Assembly: GCA_036378535.1 (NCBI GenBank)
Contig: DASUWH010000072.1
Location: 62,001 to 126,000 of the forward strand
Source: Gp1-AA122 sp036378535
Lineage (GTDB): Bacteria > Acidobacteriota > Terriglobia > Terriglobales > Acidobacteriaceae
Direction: 5' to 3'
DNA: 64,000 bases
Under the pieces are notes generated by a model, which had not been told where the DNA came from, did not search any database, and was given only the letters and a program-made list of their open reading frames with translations. Within the stretch, counting starts at the first letter, position 1; each line of letters starts with the position of its first letter. This document shows, piece after piece, positions 17,665 through 27,078 of this stretch. The position numbers and the translations under genes were made by a program.

Positions 17665-18510
17665 GTGAGTTCGAGTGGATATCGGGGACGGCTGGCGCCG
17701 TCTCCTACCGGGCTCTTGCATGTTGGACATGCGCGCACCTTTGCCGTGGCAGCCCGGCGCGCCGCCGAGCATGGCGGCGTTGTGATTCTTCGCAACGAAG
17801 ATCTCGACCCGCAGCGGTCCCGCCCGGAATTCGTGAGCGCTATGCGGGAAGACTTGCGCTGGTTAGGTCTGCGCTGGACGGAAGGGCCGGACTGCGGCGG
17901 TGCATACGCGCCTTATTCCCAGAGTGAACGCCGCAATTTCTATATCGAAGCCTGGCGAGGGCTCCGTGATGGCGGCTTTATCTATCCCTGTACTTGCTCG
18001 CGCAAGGAGTTGGCCGAGGCGGCCAGTGCTCCCAACGACGCCGATGATGAACCCATCTATCCGGGAAAATGCCGCGGGCGCACGGACGCTCGCAATTTCA
18101 GCGAACCCAAGGGCGTGAACTGGCGCTTCCGCGTCCCCGCAGGAGAGAACATCTCGTTCACTGATCTTCACCTCGGTGCGCATACGTTCCTCGCGGGCAG
18201 GGACTTTGGCGATTTCCTGGTCTGGCGCCGGGACGACGTTCCCGCTTACCAACTGGCGGTGGTCGTCGATGACGCGCACATGAAGATCACTGAAGTGGTT
18301 CGCGGCGCCGATCTGCTGAAATCAACCGGGCGACAAATTCTGTTATTTCGCGCCCTTGGCCTGCATGTACCCGACTATTACCATTGCGACCTCGTCCGCG
18401 ATCAGGCCGGAGTACGCCTGGCCAAACGTCACGATGGCTTGAGCATTCGCAGCTTGCGCGAGCGGGGATACAGTCCCGAACAAGTTCTCGAAAATCTGCC
18501 TGCGCATTAG
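17665..18510 (+). CDS. gluQ: Glutamyl-Q tRNA(Asp) synthetase
   Basis: 281 residues from GTG 17665. The catalytic core of a GluRS without the anticodon-binding domain, which is the hallmark of GluQ. It attaches glutamate to queuosine at the wobble position of tRNA-Asp. Visible: GRLAPSPTGLLHVGHART (HIGH-type motif, residues about 8-25), a zinc site of CTCS and GKC cysteines (about residues 109-134), and RLAKRHDG (KMSKS-type motif). Convergent with the mdtC-like gene. Confidence 0.95.
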   Translation: MSSSGYRGRLAPSPTGLLHVGHARTFAVAARRAAEHGGVVILRNEDLDPQRSRPEFVSAMREDLRWLGLRWTEGPDCGGAYAPYSQSERRNFYIEAWRGLRDGGFIYPCTCSRKELAEAASAPNDADDEPIYPGKCRGRTDARNFSEPKGVNWRFRVPAGENISFTDLHLGAHTFLAGRDFGDFLVWRRDDVPAYQLAVVVDDAHMKITEVVRGADLLKSTGRQILLFRALGLHVPDYYHCDLVRDQAGVRLAKRHDGLSIRSLRERGYSPEQVLENLPAH

Positions 18511-18549
18511 CACGAATTACGTAGCGCCCCTCGGCGGTCCAAGTTTGCA

Positions 18550-21500
18550 CTAGTGAGCCGGGCTGATATTCGGAGAAGCCGGGGGCAGCGGCTGTGACTC
18601 GCGATGACGCCGGCTCGCCCACCAGCGCAGCCGGTCCAAATAAATATAGACAACCGGGGTGGTAAACAAAGTCAGCATCTGGCTGACGATCAGGCCGCCA
18701 ACGATTGTGATACCCAGAGGGCGGCGCAGTTCCGAGCCGACGCCGGTTCCAATAGCCAGGGGCAAGCCGCCGAGCAGAGCCGCCGCTGTGGTCATCATGA
18801 TGGGGCGGAAGCGTAGCAGGCAAGCCTCGTGAATCGCCTCCACCGGCGACTTGCCCTCCTTGCGCTCGGCATCCAGCGCGAAATCAATCATCATGATGGC
18901 ATTCTTCTTCACGATTCCAATCAGCAGGATAATTCCGATCATCCCGATTACGTTCAATTCATTGCCGGTCAGCAGCAACGCGAGGATCGCGCCCACACCG
19001 GCCGATGGAAGCGTGGAAAGAATAGTTATCGGGTGAATAAAGCTTTCATACAGCATGCCGAGGACGATGTAGACCGCCAGCAGCGCCGCCAGAATCAGAA
19101 TGGGTTCGGAGGAAAGGGAACTCTGGAAGGCTGCGGCGGTGCCCTGGAAGCTGGCGCTGATGCTGGTCGGGAAATTGATCGATCTTTCCGCCTGTTCAAT
19201 CACCTGGGTCGCCTGTCCGAGAGAGACTCCCGGCGCAAGGTTGAAGGAAATGGTTACCGAGGGGTACTGGCCCTGGTGATTCACCGCCAGCGGCGTATTC
19301 GAAGGACCAAAGTGCGCAAACGCGGAAAGAGGAACCGCATTGCCATTCGACGAGCGCACATAAATGTTGTCCAGCGCTTCCGGGCTTTGGGCGAACTGGG
19401 GCGCCACTTCCATTACCACGTGATACTGGTTCAATGGGCGGTACATGATGGAGACCTGGCGCTGGCCAAACGCGTCGTACAGAGCGTTGTCCACATCGGT
19501 TGCGCTGATGCCCAGCCGGGATGCAGTGGCGCGATCGACGATCACGTTTTGCTCCAGGCCTTTGTCCTGCTGGTCCGTGTTGACGTCGCGCAATTGCGGC
19601 AGGCTACGAAGTTTTTGTACCAGCTGAGGTGACCAGGTATTCAGATCCTGCAGGTTTTCGCCTTGCAGCGTGTACTGGAATTGCGCCTGGCTCTGGCGTC
19701 CGCCGATGGTGAGATCCTGAGCCGACTGCATGTATAAAGTCGCTCCCGGCACTACGGCCAGCTTTCGCCGCAGCTGCGCGATTACCTGGTCGGCGGCCAG
19801 CTTTCTTTGTTGCAGCGGCTTCAGGGTTATGAACATGCGGCCATTGTTGTAAGCCGTATTGCCGCCGGCGAAGCCGACGATGGTCTGCACTGCGGGATCC
19901 TGAATGACCAGGTTCACGAACTGCGACATCTTCCCCTTCATCGCCTGGAAGGAGATGTCCTGCGAAGCCTGCACCGAGCCCATGATGCGGCCCGTGTCCT
20001 GCTGCGGGAAGAAGCCCTTGGGCACGATCACGTATAAATAGACGCTCAGGCAAGCAGTGCCGATCGTTATCAACAACGTGAGCGGCTGATGGCGCAGCAC
20101 CCAGGCCAGGCTGTGCCGATAACCGGAGAGCAGGCTATTGAAAGCCCATTCGCTCAACCGGTAAAAACGCCCGTGCTTCTCCTCCTGAGATTGCGGTCGC
20201 AAGAATTTTGCGCACAGGGTGGGCGTGGTGGTCAGCGAAACCAGGAGCGACACGCCGATGGCGATACTGAGCGTCACTGCAAATTCCCGGAAGAGACGGC
20301 CAACGATTCCGCCCATAAGCAGAAGGGGAGTGAATACCGCTACCAGGGAGGTGCTCATGGAAAGCACTGTGAACCCAATCTCCCTGGCGCCGCGAAAAGC
20401 TGCCTGCACTGGGCGCATGCCCGCTTCCAGGTAACGGGTGATGTTCTCGAGTACGACGATGGCATCGTCGACTACGAACCCCGTCGAAATTGCTAACGCC
20501 ATCAACGAAAGATTGTCCAGGCTGTAGCCCAGCAAGTACATCACTCCGAAGGTGCCGATCAAAGATAGTGGAACGGCGATGCTGGGAATAACCGTAGCCC
20601 GAACCGTGCGCAAGAAGGCAAAGACAACGAAGATGACCAGAATTACAGAGATCAGCAGCGTCACTTCGATGTCGTGAACCGAGGCCCGCACCGTCGTGGT
20701 GCGATCCATTACGATGCTGACATCAATCGCCGGTGAGATCGACTTTTTCAGAATCGGCAGGGCAGCGATCACGCGGTCCACGGTGGCGATGATGTTGGCG
20801 CCGGGCTGGCGGGAAACGACGATCAGCACCGCCGGCTTGCTGTTCGCCAGGCCGACGACGTGCATGTCTTCCACCGATGACTGCACATCGCCGACGTCTC
20901 CCAGACGAACGGGAGCGCCATTCTTGTAAGCGACAATCAGCTTGCGGTAGTCATCGTCCTTGAACAGTTGGTCGGTATCATCCACCGCCCAGGCATTGAG
21001 CGCGTCGGATAATTCTCCTTTCGGAGTGTTGGCGTTGGCCAGCCCGAGGGCGGTGCGTACGCTATCCAGTCCCACTCCCAGTTTGTTCAATAACGTGGGA
21101 TTCAATTCGGCGCGAATGGCAGGACGAGCGGCGCCGCCGACGAAAACTTGTCCGACTCCGTCCACCTGCGCAAGCTTCTGCGAAAGAATGGAGTCTGCGG
21201 CGTCGTACATTTGCGGCAAAGTCTGGCTATCGGAGGTGAGCGCCAGAATCAAGATGGGCGCATCCGCCGGATTCACCTTCCGGTAAGTGGGATTGCCGGG
21301 GAGGTTGGCGGGAAGCTGGCTGCGCGCGGCATTGATGGCCGCCTGCACATCGCGGCCGGCTGCATCGATGTTGCGATTCAGATCGAATTGCAGAACGATG
21401 TTGGTCGACCCCAACTGGCTGGTCGAGGTCATCTGATTGATGCCGGCGATGCGTCCGAACTGCCGTTCCAGAGGAGTCGCAACGGCAGACGCCATGGTTT

Positions 21501-21669
21501 GCGGATCGGCTCCCGGCAAACCCGCGCTGACGGAGATAACGGGAAACTCCACTTGCGGCAGCGGCGCCACGGGGAGAAAGTTGAATGCCAGCGCTCCCGC
21601 CAGCAGCAGCGCCACGGCGAGCAACGATGTGCCCACCGGCCTGCGTATGAATGGCGCGGAAACGTTCAT
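18550..21669 (-). CDS. mdtC: RND efflux permease, MdtC-like
   Basis: 1039 residues, the normal length of an inner-membrane RND pump subunit: two halves each with one helix, a large periplasmic loop and five more helices. The start MNVSAPFIRRPVGTSLLAVA and the segments PVAPLPQVEFPVISVSAGLP and GRDVQAAINAARSQLPANLP are closest to MdtC. The helix-4 proton-relay motif is STGFVVDDAIVVLENI. It follows the MdtB-like gene after three bases, so the two probably assemble as a mixed trimer with the MdtA-like adaptor. No outer-membrane TolC is in this operon; the TolC gene at 34213 is a possible partner. Confidence 0.93.
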   Translation of the reverse strand: MNVSAPFIRRPVGTSLLAVALLLAGALAFNFLPVAPLPQVEFPVISVSAGLPGADPQTMASAVATPLERQFGRIAGINQMTSTSQLGSTNIVLQFDLNRNIDAAGRDVQAAINAARSQLPANLPGNPTYRKVNPADAPILILALTSDSQTLPQMYDAADSILSQKLAQVDGVGQVFVGGAARPAIRAELNPTLLNKLGVGLDSVRTALGLANANTPKGELSDALNAWAVDDTDQLFKDDDYRKLIVAYKNGAPVRLGDVGDVQSSVEDMHVVGLANSKPAVLIVVSRQPGANIIATVDRVIAALPILKKSISPAIDVSIVMDRTTTVRASVHDIEVTLLISVILVIFVVFAFLRTVRATVIPSIAVPLSLIGTFGVMYLLGYSLDNLSLMALAISTGFVVDDAIVVLENITRYLEAGMRPVQAAFRGAREIGFTVLSMSTSLVAVFTPLLLMGGIVGRLFREFAVTLSIAIGVSLLVSLTTTPTLCAKFLRPQSQEEKHGRFYRLSEWAFNSLLSGYRHSLAWVLRHQPLTLLITIGTACLSVYLYVIVPKGFFPQQDTGRIMGSVQASQDISFQAMKGKMSQFVNLVIQDPAVQTIVGFAGGNTAYNNGRMFITLKPLQQRKLAADQVIAQLRRKLAVVPGATLYMQSAQDLTIGGRQSQAQFQYTLQGENLQDLNTWSPQLVQKLRSLPQLRDVNTDQQDKGLEQNVIVDRATASRLGISATDVDNALYDAFGQRQVSIMYRPLNQYHVVMEVAPQFAQSPEALDNIYVRSSNGNAVPLSAFAHFGPSNTPLAVNHQGQYPSVTISFNLAPGVSLGQATQVIEQAERSINFPTSISASFQGTAAAFQSSLSSEPILILAALLAVYIVLGMLYESFIHPITILSTLPSAGVGAILALLLTGNELNVIGMIGIILLIGIVKKNAIMMIDFALDAERKEGKSPVEAIHEACLLRFRPIMMTTAAALLGGLPLAIGTGVGSELRRPLGITIVGGLIVSQMLTLFTTPVVYIYLDRLRWWASRRHRESQPLPPASPNISPAH

Positions 21670-21672
21670 GAA

Positions 21673-24600
21673 CTACTCAACCTCAACCGGTTCCTCGATG
21701 GGATTGCCAACGCGGTAACGCGAAAAGCGCCGGGCCAGACGGTCGAACCATAGATAAACCACCGGCGTCGTATAAAGAGTCAGCAATTGGCTGAGCAGAA
21801 GGCCGCCCACAATAGTGATGCCGAGCGGATGCCGCAGTTCCGAGCCGGTACCTCGGCCCAGTGCCAGGGGCAGGCCGCCGAGCAGCGCGGCCATCGTGGT
21901 CATCATGATGGGGCGGAAACGCAGCAGCGACGCCTGATAAATCGCCTCCTCCGGCTCCTTGTGCTCAACGCGCTCGGCCTCCAGGGCGAAATCGATCATC
22001 ATGATGGCGTTCTTCTTCACGATCCCGATCAGCAGAATGATCCCGATCAGCGCGACCACTCCGAGATCGTTGCCCGTGATCAGTAGAGCCAGGATTGCGC
22101 CTACTCCGGCCGAAGGCAGCGTAGAAAGAATCGTGATGGGATGAATGTAGCTCTCATACAGCACGCCCAAAACGATGTAGACAGTGATGATCGCGGCCAG
22201 AATCAACCACGGCTCGGTCGAAAGCGAATTGCGAAACGCCGCCGCCGTTCCTTGAAAGCTGGTATGGATGCTGCCCGGTAAACTAATTTCTTTCTCCGCC
22301 TGATCGATCACTTTCGTAGCATCACCCAAAGAGACCCCTGGAGCCAGGTTGAACGACAGCGTGACCGCGGGAAACTGGCCCTGGTGGTTGATGGCCAGGG
22401 TTGTGCTCTTGGGCTCGAAATGCGTGAACGATGACAGGGGAACCTGCGTCCCATTGCTCGACTTCACATAGATGTTCTTCAACGAATCCGGATTCTGCTG
22501 GAATTGTGGATTCACTTCGAGCACCACATGGTATTGGTTCAGCTGCGTGAACATGGTCGAGACCTGGCGCTGGCCGAAAGCGTCGTACAGGGTATCGTCA
22601 ATGTTCTGGGGTAGAATGCCGAGCCGCGACGCCGTGTCACGATCAATGACGAGTTCGGCGACCAGGCCGTTATTCATCTGGTCGCTGGCCACATCGCGCA
22701 ACTCGGGCGACGCGCGCAACTTCTCGAGCAGCCTGGTCGACCAGGTGGCCAATTCGCGCGCATCGGCATCTTCCATCGTGTACTGGAATTGCGTCCGGCT
22801 GACCCGGTCCTCGACCGTGAGGTCCTGCACCGGCTGCATGTAGAGCGTGATTCCTTCCACCTTACTTAAACTGGGCTGCAGATCACGAATAATTTCCGAG
22901 GCCGATTCCTTGCGCTGATCGCGCGCCTTGAGGTTGATCTGAATGCGCCCGCTGTTGGGAGTGGTATTAATGCCGTCTACGCCGATGAACGATGACAGGC
23001 TCTCGACGTTGGGATTCTGCAGAATCACGCGCGCCACCGCCTGCTGCCGCTCCGCCATTGCCTGAAACGAGACATTTTCCGGCGCTTCAGAAATGCCCAG
23101 GATTACGCCCGTGTCCTGCACCGGGAAAAATCCTTTGGGGACGAAAACGTAAAGCAGCAGCGTCAATACGAGAGTGGACGCAGTGACGATCAAGGTAGTG
23201 CGCTGGTAGCGCAGAACAAACTTCAGAGTGCGGCCATAGAAGCCGATCACCCGGTTATAGATGTCTTCCGATTTTCGGTAAAAGCGGCTCTGCTGCGATG
23301 GATCTTTGTGGCGCAGCAGCTTGGCCGACATCATCGGCGTCAGCGTCAACGACACGACTGCGGAAACCAGAATCGTCACCGCCAGCGTGACCGCAAACTC
23401 GCGGAACAGTCGCCCCACGATGTCGCCCATAAACAGCAATGGGATCAGCACCGCGATCAGCGACACGGTCAGAGAAATAATAGTGAACCCGATCTGGCCG
23501 GAGCCCTTCAAGGCCGCATTCAACGGCGACTCGCCTTCCTCCAGGAAACGGTCGATATTCTCGATCATAACGATGGCGTCATCGACAACGAATCCCGTCG
23601 AAATAGTGAGCGCCATCAACGTCAGGTTATTGAGGCTGTAGCCGAGCAGGTACATCACCCCGAACGTGCCCACGATGGAAAGGGGAACGGCAACGCTCGG
23701 AATAATGGTCGCGGAAAGATTGCGCAGGAACAGGAAGATCACCATCACCACCAGTCCGATGGTGAGCATCAGTTCGAACTGCACATCTTTCACGGAGGCG
23801 CGAATCGTAGTTGTGCGGTCGGTGAGAATCTTCACCTGTGTGGACTCAGGCAGGGCAGTCTTCTGCAGTATCGGCAGTAATGCCTTGACCCGGTCGGCCA
23901 CGGTAATGATGTTCGCCCCCGGCTGCCGCTGGATGTTCATGATGATCGCGGGGCTGGTGTTCCCCCAGGCGGCCTGTTTCACGTTCTCCGCGCCGTCCAC
24001 CGCATTGGCCACGTCCGAGAGGCGAACCGGAGCGCCATTGCGATACGCAACCACGACCTGGCTGTACTCCTTACTCGACAGCAGTTGGTCGTTGGCCCCG
24101 ATGGTGTAGGACTGGCGGGGCCCGTCCAGCACGCCCTTGGCCTGATCCACGTTCTGAGCGGCCACTGCGCTGCGCAGATCTTCGAGGCTCAACCCGTAAC
24201 CTGCCAGCGCGGTCGGATTCGCCTGAATGCGGACTGCGGGCTTTTGTCCACCACTGATAGATACCAGCCCTACTCCGGGCAACTGGGAAATCTTCTGCGC
24301 CAATGCTGTGTCGGCGAGATCCTCCACCTTCGATAACGGCAGCGTGTCGGAAGTCAAAGCCAGGGTAAGGATGGGAGCGTCGGCGGGATTGACCTTGCTG
24401 TAAATGGGCGGATTGGGCAGGTCGCGGGGCAGATAAGTAGCGGCCGCATTGATCGCGGCTTGAACCTGCTGTTCTTCCACGTCAATGTTCTGATCGAGTC
24501 CAAATTGCAGCGTGATCAGCGAGCTGCCCAGCGAACTGGTCGAAGTCATCTGGCTCAGCCCGGGCACCTGGCCGAACTGCCGCTCCAGCGGCGCAGTCAC

Positions 24601-24786
24601 CGAAGATGCCATCACATCCGGATTGGCGCCGGGGTAGAACGTCATCACCTGAATGGTGGGGTAATCGACTTCCGGCAAGGCGGACACAGGCAACTGACGG
24701 TAGGCTACGAATCCTACCAGCAGTACGGCGATCATCAGCAAGGTCGTCGCGACGGGCCGAAGGATAAAAAGACGCGACGGGCTCAT
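21673..24786 (-). CDS. mdtB: RND efflux permease, MdtB-like
   Basis: 1037 residues with full RND architecture. The opening FILRPVATTLLMIAVLLVG, then SALPEVDYPTIQVMTFYPGA and LDQNIDVEEQQVQAAINAAA, resembles MdtB. The proton-relay helix reads STGFVVDDAIVMIENIDRFL. The start ATG overlaps the stop of the MdtA-like gene by four bases (ATGA, 24783-24786), so translation is coupled. In known MdtABC systems both permeases are needed for full function and exported compounds include bile salts, novobiocin and metals; the substrate here cannot be read. Confidence 0.93.
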   Translation of the reverse strand: MSPSRLFILRPVATTLLMIAVLLVGFVAYRQLPVSALPEVDYPTIQVMTFYPGANPDVMASSVTAPLERQFGQVPGLSQMTSTSSLGSSLITLQFGLDQNIDVEEQQVQAAINAAATYLPRDLPNPPIYSKVNPADAPILTLALTSDTLPLSKVEDLADTALAQKISQLPGVGLVSISGGQKPAVRIQANPTALAGYGLSLEDLRSAVAAQNVDQAKGVLDGPRQSYTIGANDQLLSSKEYSQVVVAYRNGAPVRLSDVANAVDGAENVKQAAWGNTSPAIIMNIQRQPGANIITVADRVKALLPILQKTALPESTQVKILTDRTTTIRASVKDVQFELMLTIGLVVMVIFLFLRNLSATIIPSVAVPLSIVGTFGVMYLLGYSLNNLTLMALTISTGFVVDDAIVMIENIDRFLEEGESPLNAALKGSGQIGFTIISLTVSLIAVLIPLLFMGDIVGRLFREFAVTLAVTILVSAVVSLTLTPMMSAKLLRHKDPSQQSRFYRKSEDIYNRVIGFYGRTLKFVLRYQRTTLIVTASTLVLTLLLYVFVPKGFFPVQDTGVILGISEAPENVSFQAMAERQQAVARVILQNPNVESLSSFIGVDGINTTPNSGRIQINLKARDQRKESASEIIRDLQPSLSKVEGITLYMQPVQDLTVEDRVSRTQFQYTMEDADARELATWSTRLLEKLRASPELRDVASDQMNNGLVAELVIDRDTASRLGILPQNIDDTLYDAFGQRQVSTMFTQLNQYHVVLEVNPQFQQNPDSLKNIYVKSSNGTQVPLSSFTHFEPKSTTLAINHQGQFPAVTLSFNLAPGVSLGDATKVIDQAEKEISLPGSIHTSFQGTAAAFRNSLSTEPWLILAAIITVYIVLGVLYESYIHPITILSTLPSAGVGAILALLITGNDLGVVALIGIILLIGIVKKNAIMMIDFALEAERVEHKEPEEAIYQASLLRFRPIMMTTMAALLGGLPLALGRGTGSELRHPLGITIVGGLLLSQLLTLYTTPVVYLWFDRLARRFSRYRVGNPIEEPVEVE

Positions 24787-25976
24787 AGTGCCGGATTACC
24801 TGCCTGCTGCGGAGCCGGGTGGGCGACGGAAGGCGCCATCTGGGTATGGCTGCTTCCGCGCGGCTCAACCTTACTGCCTGCCTGCAGCTTGTCCTGGCCA
24901 TCCGTGACGACGGTTTCATTGGGCGCGAGGCCGCTGTCAACCGCGCTGACATTGTTCTGCGTGATTGAGACCGTGACCGGTCTTATGTCCACGGATTTGT
25001 CAGGCTTCACCACGAAGACGTAGGTGCCTTGCGGTCCTCGCTGAACGGCCGCTGCGGGTATGACCAGGCTGTTCTTACGAGTCTCCAGCAGCAGGTGAAT
25101 ATTGACGAACTGGTTCGGCCAAAGCTCGTCACCGGGGTTGCTGAATTCTGCCTTCAACTTGCCCGTTCCGGTGGTCTGGTCGATCTGATTATCAATCGTC
25201 AGCAATGTCCCCGCGGACAGCTTGGTTTGATCGTCCCGGCTATAGGCATCGACTTTCAGGGGACCTTGCCGCATGTGCTGTGTCACGGAGTTCAGCTGAT
25301 CTTCGGGCAGCGTGAAAATTACGGTGATGGGCTGCAGTTGCGTGATGACCAGCAGCGGATTGGCATCGGTCGCATGCACGATATTTCCGGGATCGACCAG
25401 CCGCAGGCCGACGCGGCCCTCGATTGGTGACGTGATATGGCAATAGGTGAGCTGCAGCTTGGCATTATCGATGGCCGCCTGATCGGCGCGTACCGCCCCT
25501 TCCAGCTGGTCAGCGGTGGCCAGTTGCGTGTCTACTTGCTGCTGCGACATCGCTCCCGACTGCTTGAGCAGATCGTTATAACGCTGGTAATTCAGTTTGG
25601 CGTCGCGGAGCGACGCCTCATCCTTGAACTTTTGCGCCTGTGCCTGGCTGAGCGCAACCTCGTAAGGGCGGGGATCAATCACGGCCAGCAACTCGCCCTT
25701 GCGAACGTGCTGCCCTTCCTTGAAATTAACCTGCACTAGCTCCCCGTCCACTCTGCTCTTGACATTTACGGAGTAGAGCGGAGTTACTGATCCCAATCCG
25801 ACCAGGTACACCGGCATATCGCGCTGCTGGGCCTGCGCCACCCCCACCGGAATGGCCTGCGTATACGCGGCACGCGCGGTGGTGGGCCGGGCGCTGCCAC
25901 TGCACCCGAATCCAACGGCGCAGGCTAACCCAAGGATCCCGGCAATCCAGACTCGTTTTAAGGACGATAAGTTCAT
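24783..25976 (-). CDS. mdtA: RND membrane-fusion adaptor, MdtA-like lipoprotein
   Basis: 398 residues from ATG 25976 (in-frame starts up to 26051 are possible but add a polar tail ahead of the signal sequence). The signal RVWIAGILGLACAVGFGCSG has a lipobox-like end, suggesting a lipid-anchored adaptor. It then shows the biotinyl-lipoyl half-motif GELVQVNFKEGQHVRKGELL, a helical hairpin, and the beta-barrel segment HITSPIEGRVGLRLVDPGN. It links the RND pump to an outer-membrane channel. First gene of the operon, with a palindromic operator candidate about 90 bases upstream. Confidence 0.93.
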   Translation of the reverse strand: MNLSSLKRVWIAGILGLACAVGFGCSGSARPTTARAAYTQAIPVGVAQAQQRDMPVYLVGLGSVTPLYSVNVKSRVDGELVQVNFKEGQHVRKGELLAVIDPRPYEVALSQAQAQKFKDEASLRDAKLNYQRYNDLLKQSGAMSQQQVDTQLATADQLEGAVRADQAAIDNAKLQLTYCHITSPIEGRVGLRLVDPGNIVHATDANPLLVITQLQPITVIFTLPEDQLNSVTQHMRQGPLKVDAYSRDDQTKLSAGTLLTIDNQIDQTTGTGKLKAEFSNPGDELWPNQFVNIHLLLETRKNSLVIPAAAVQRGPQGTYVFVVKPDKSVDIRPVTVSITQNNVSAVDSGLAPNETVVTDGQDKLQAGSKVEPRGSSHTQMAPSVAHPAPQQAGNPAL

Positions 25977-26064
25977 AAATGCGTTGACATGCTGATGCTC
26001 GCTAACCTGCACGGGCTGCTTAACGGCCACGGCTTGGCTCAATTTGGACACCCAGCTATTTGAC

Positions 26065-26074
26065 TAACCGGTTA
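26065..26074. promoter_or_regulatory. Candidate TetR-type operator upstream of mdtABC
   Basis: A perfect ten-base palindrome TAACCGGTTA, flanked by TTTGAC on the left and AAGCCAAA on the right, giving a wider imperfect dyad at 26060-26082. It lies in the otherwise empty region between the efflux operon and the divergent DUF3147 genes. Multidrug efflux operons are often controlled by TetR or MarR repressors at such sites, but no regulator gene is adjacent. Confidence 0.35.
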
Positions 26075-26277
26075 AGCCAAAAGCTCTAGTATTTACAAAA
26101 CTTTACCTCTATTATCGTGCGCTCCATATCCCGCGTGCCTGCGCGTTTAAGAGCGCGGCAAAACGCTCGCAGGCGTGCGGCTACGGTGTGCAACCCCCTT
26201 CTACGGCTGCTCATCCGATTTTCCGTTTGTGCAGGCGACAGCAGAGAGCTCAAGAGCGGCAAAAAGCGGAGGCGCAG

Positions 26278-26616
26278 TTGGCCGAAATTCTGATCCGATT
26301 TCTGATTGGCGGAGCGGTGGTCTCAGGGTTTGCGGCTCTGGGCGAAATGCTCCGCCCCAAAAGCTTCGCCGGGCTGTTCGGAGCCGCGCCCTCAGTAGCA
26401 TTGGCTACTCTGGGGCTTACGCTGGCCCGTCAAGGCCAGCTCTACGCCGGTAGCGAGGCGCACAGCATGATCGCGGGTGCGGCCGCGTTCTTTGTCTACG
26501 CCGTGTGCACCAGTTGCGTCATGAGGCGTTTCCCGGCTCGAGCCTTGCCCGTAACCCTGGGTCTGCTCCCCCTCTGGTTCGCCGTCGCTTTTGCCGTGGG
26601 GAGGCTGGTCGGATGA
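26278..26616 (+). CDS. DUF3147-like membrane protein
   Basis: 112 residues from TTG 26278. This start is preferred over ATG 26188 because GGAGG lies at 26268-26272, five bases ahead, and because the protein then begins (M)AEILIRFLIGGAVVSGFAA directly with its first helix; the longer version adds an Arg-rich tail. Four helices follow, including RPKSFAGLFGAAPSVALATL, a typical DUF3147 pattern. The stop overlaps the next start (ATGA). Function unknown. Confidence 0.75.
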   Translation: MAEILIRFLIGGAVVSGFAALGEMLRPKSFAGLFGAAPSVALATLGLTLARQGQLYAGSEAHSMIAGAAAFFVYAVCTSCVMRRFPARALPVTLGLLPLWFAVAFAVGRLVG

Positions 26617-27059
26617 GATTCGACCTCAAACCTGTCAGCGCCCGACCTTCGGCGCTCGCTGAGACGGCCTGGTACGAATATGCGATCCGGTTCGTTTTTG
26701 GTGGTTTGATCACTGCCGCGGCAGGAATTATCGCGAAAAAATATGGTCCGATTACTGGAGGTCTTTTTCTTGCATTCCCGGCAATTTTTCCATCGGGTGC
26801 TACGCTGATCGAGAAACGCGAACGCGAGCGCAAAGCGCGGGCAGGCCTCACCGGAGTTTGTCGCGCGCGCCTGGCCGTCGCCGCAGACGCAGCTGGCGCG
26901 GCGATGGGTTGCGTGGGCCTGATCGTCTTCGCGACCGCGGTGTGGCGTTGGTTGAATGAATTTCCCGCGCCACTCGTGATCGCAGGCGCGACGTTGGCCT
27001 GGGCCATGACCTCGGGTATGATCTGGATCGCATGGAAACGCCACTGGGTACGGCACTGA
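26613..27059 (+). CDS. DUF3147-like membrane protein, second copy
   Basis: 148 residues from ATG 26613, overlapping the previous stop by four bases. After a soluble N-terminus it reads WYEYAIRFVFGGLITAAAGI and KYGPITGGLFLAFPAIFPSG, the same family pattern as its neighbour, then two more helices. Together they look like a tandem pair encoding a two-subunit membrane unit. The overlapping upstream frame that extends to 26505 has no start signal. Confidence 0.8.
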   Translation: MRFDLKPVSARPSALAETAWYEYAIRFVFGGLITAAAGIIAKKYGPITGGLFLAFPAIFPSGATLIEKRERERKARAGLTGVCRARLAVAADAAGAAMGCVGLIVFATAVWRWLNEFPAPLVIAGATLAWAMTSGMIWIAWKRHWVRH

Positions 27060-27078
27060 GGGTCGCCGGGAGATTTCG

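Noticed and set aside
18829..19632. A 267-residue + strand frame opposite the MdtC-like gene
   Set aside because: Composition is Arg/Gln/His-rich, and the RND permease on the other strand is unambiguous.
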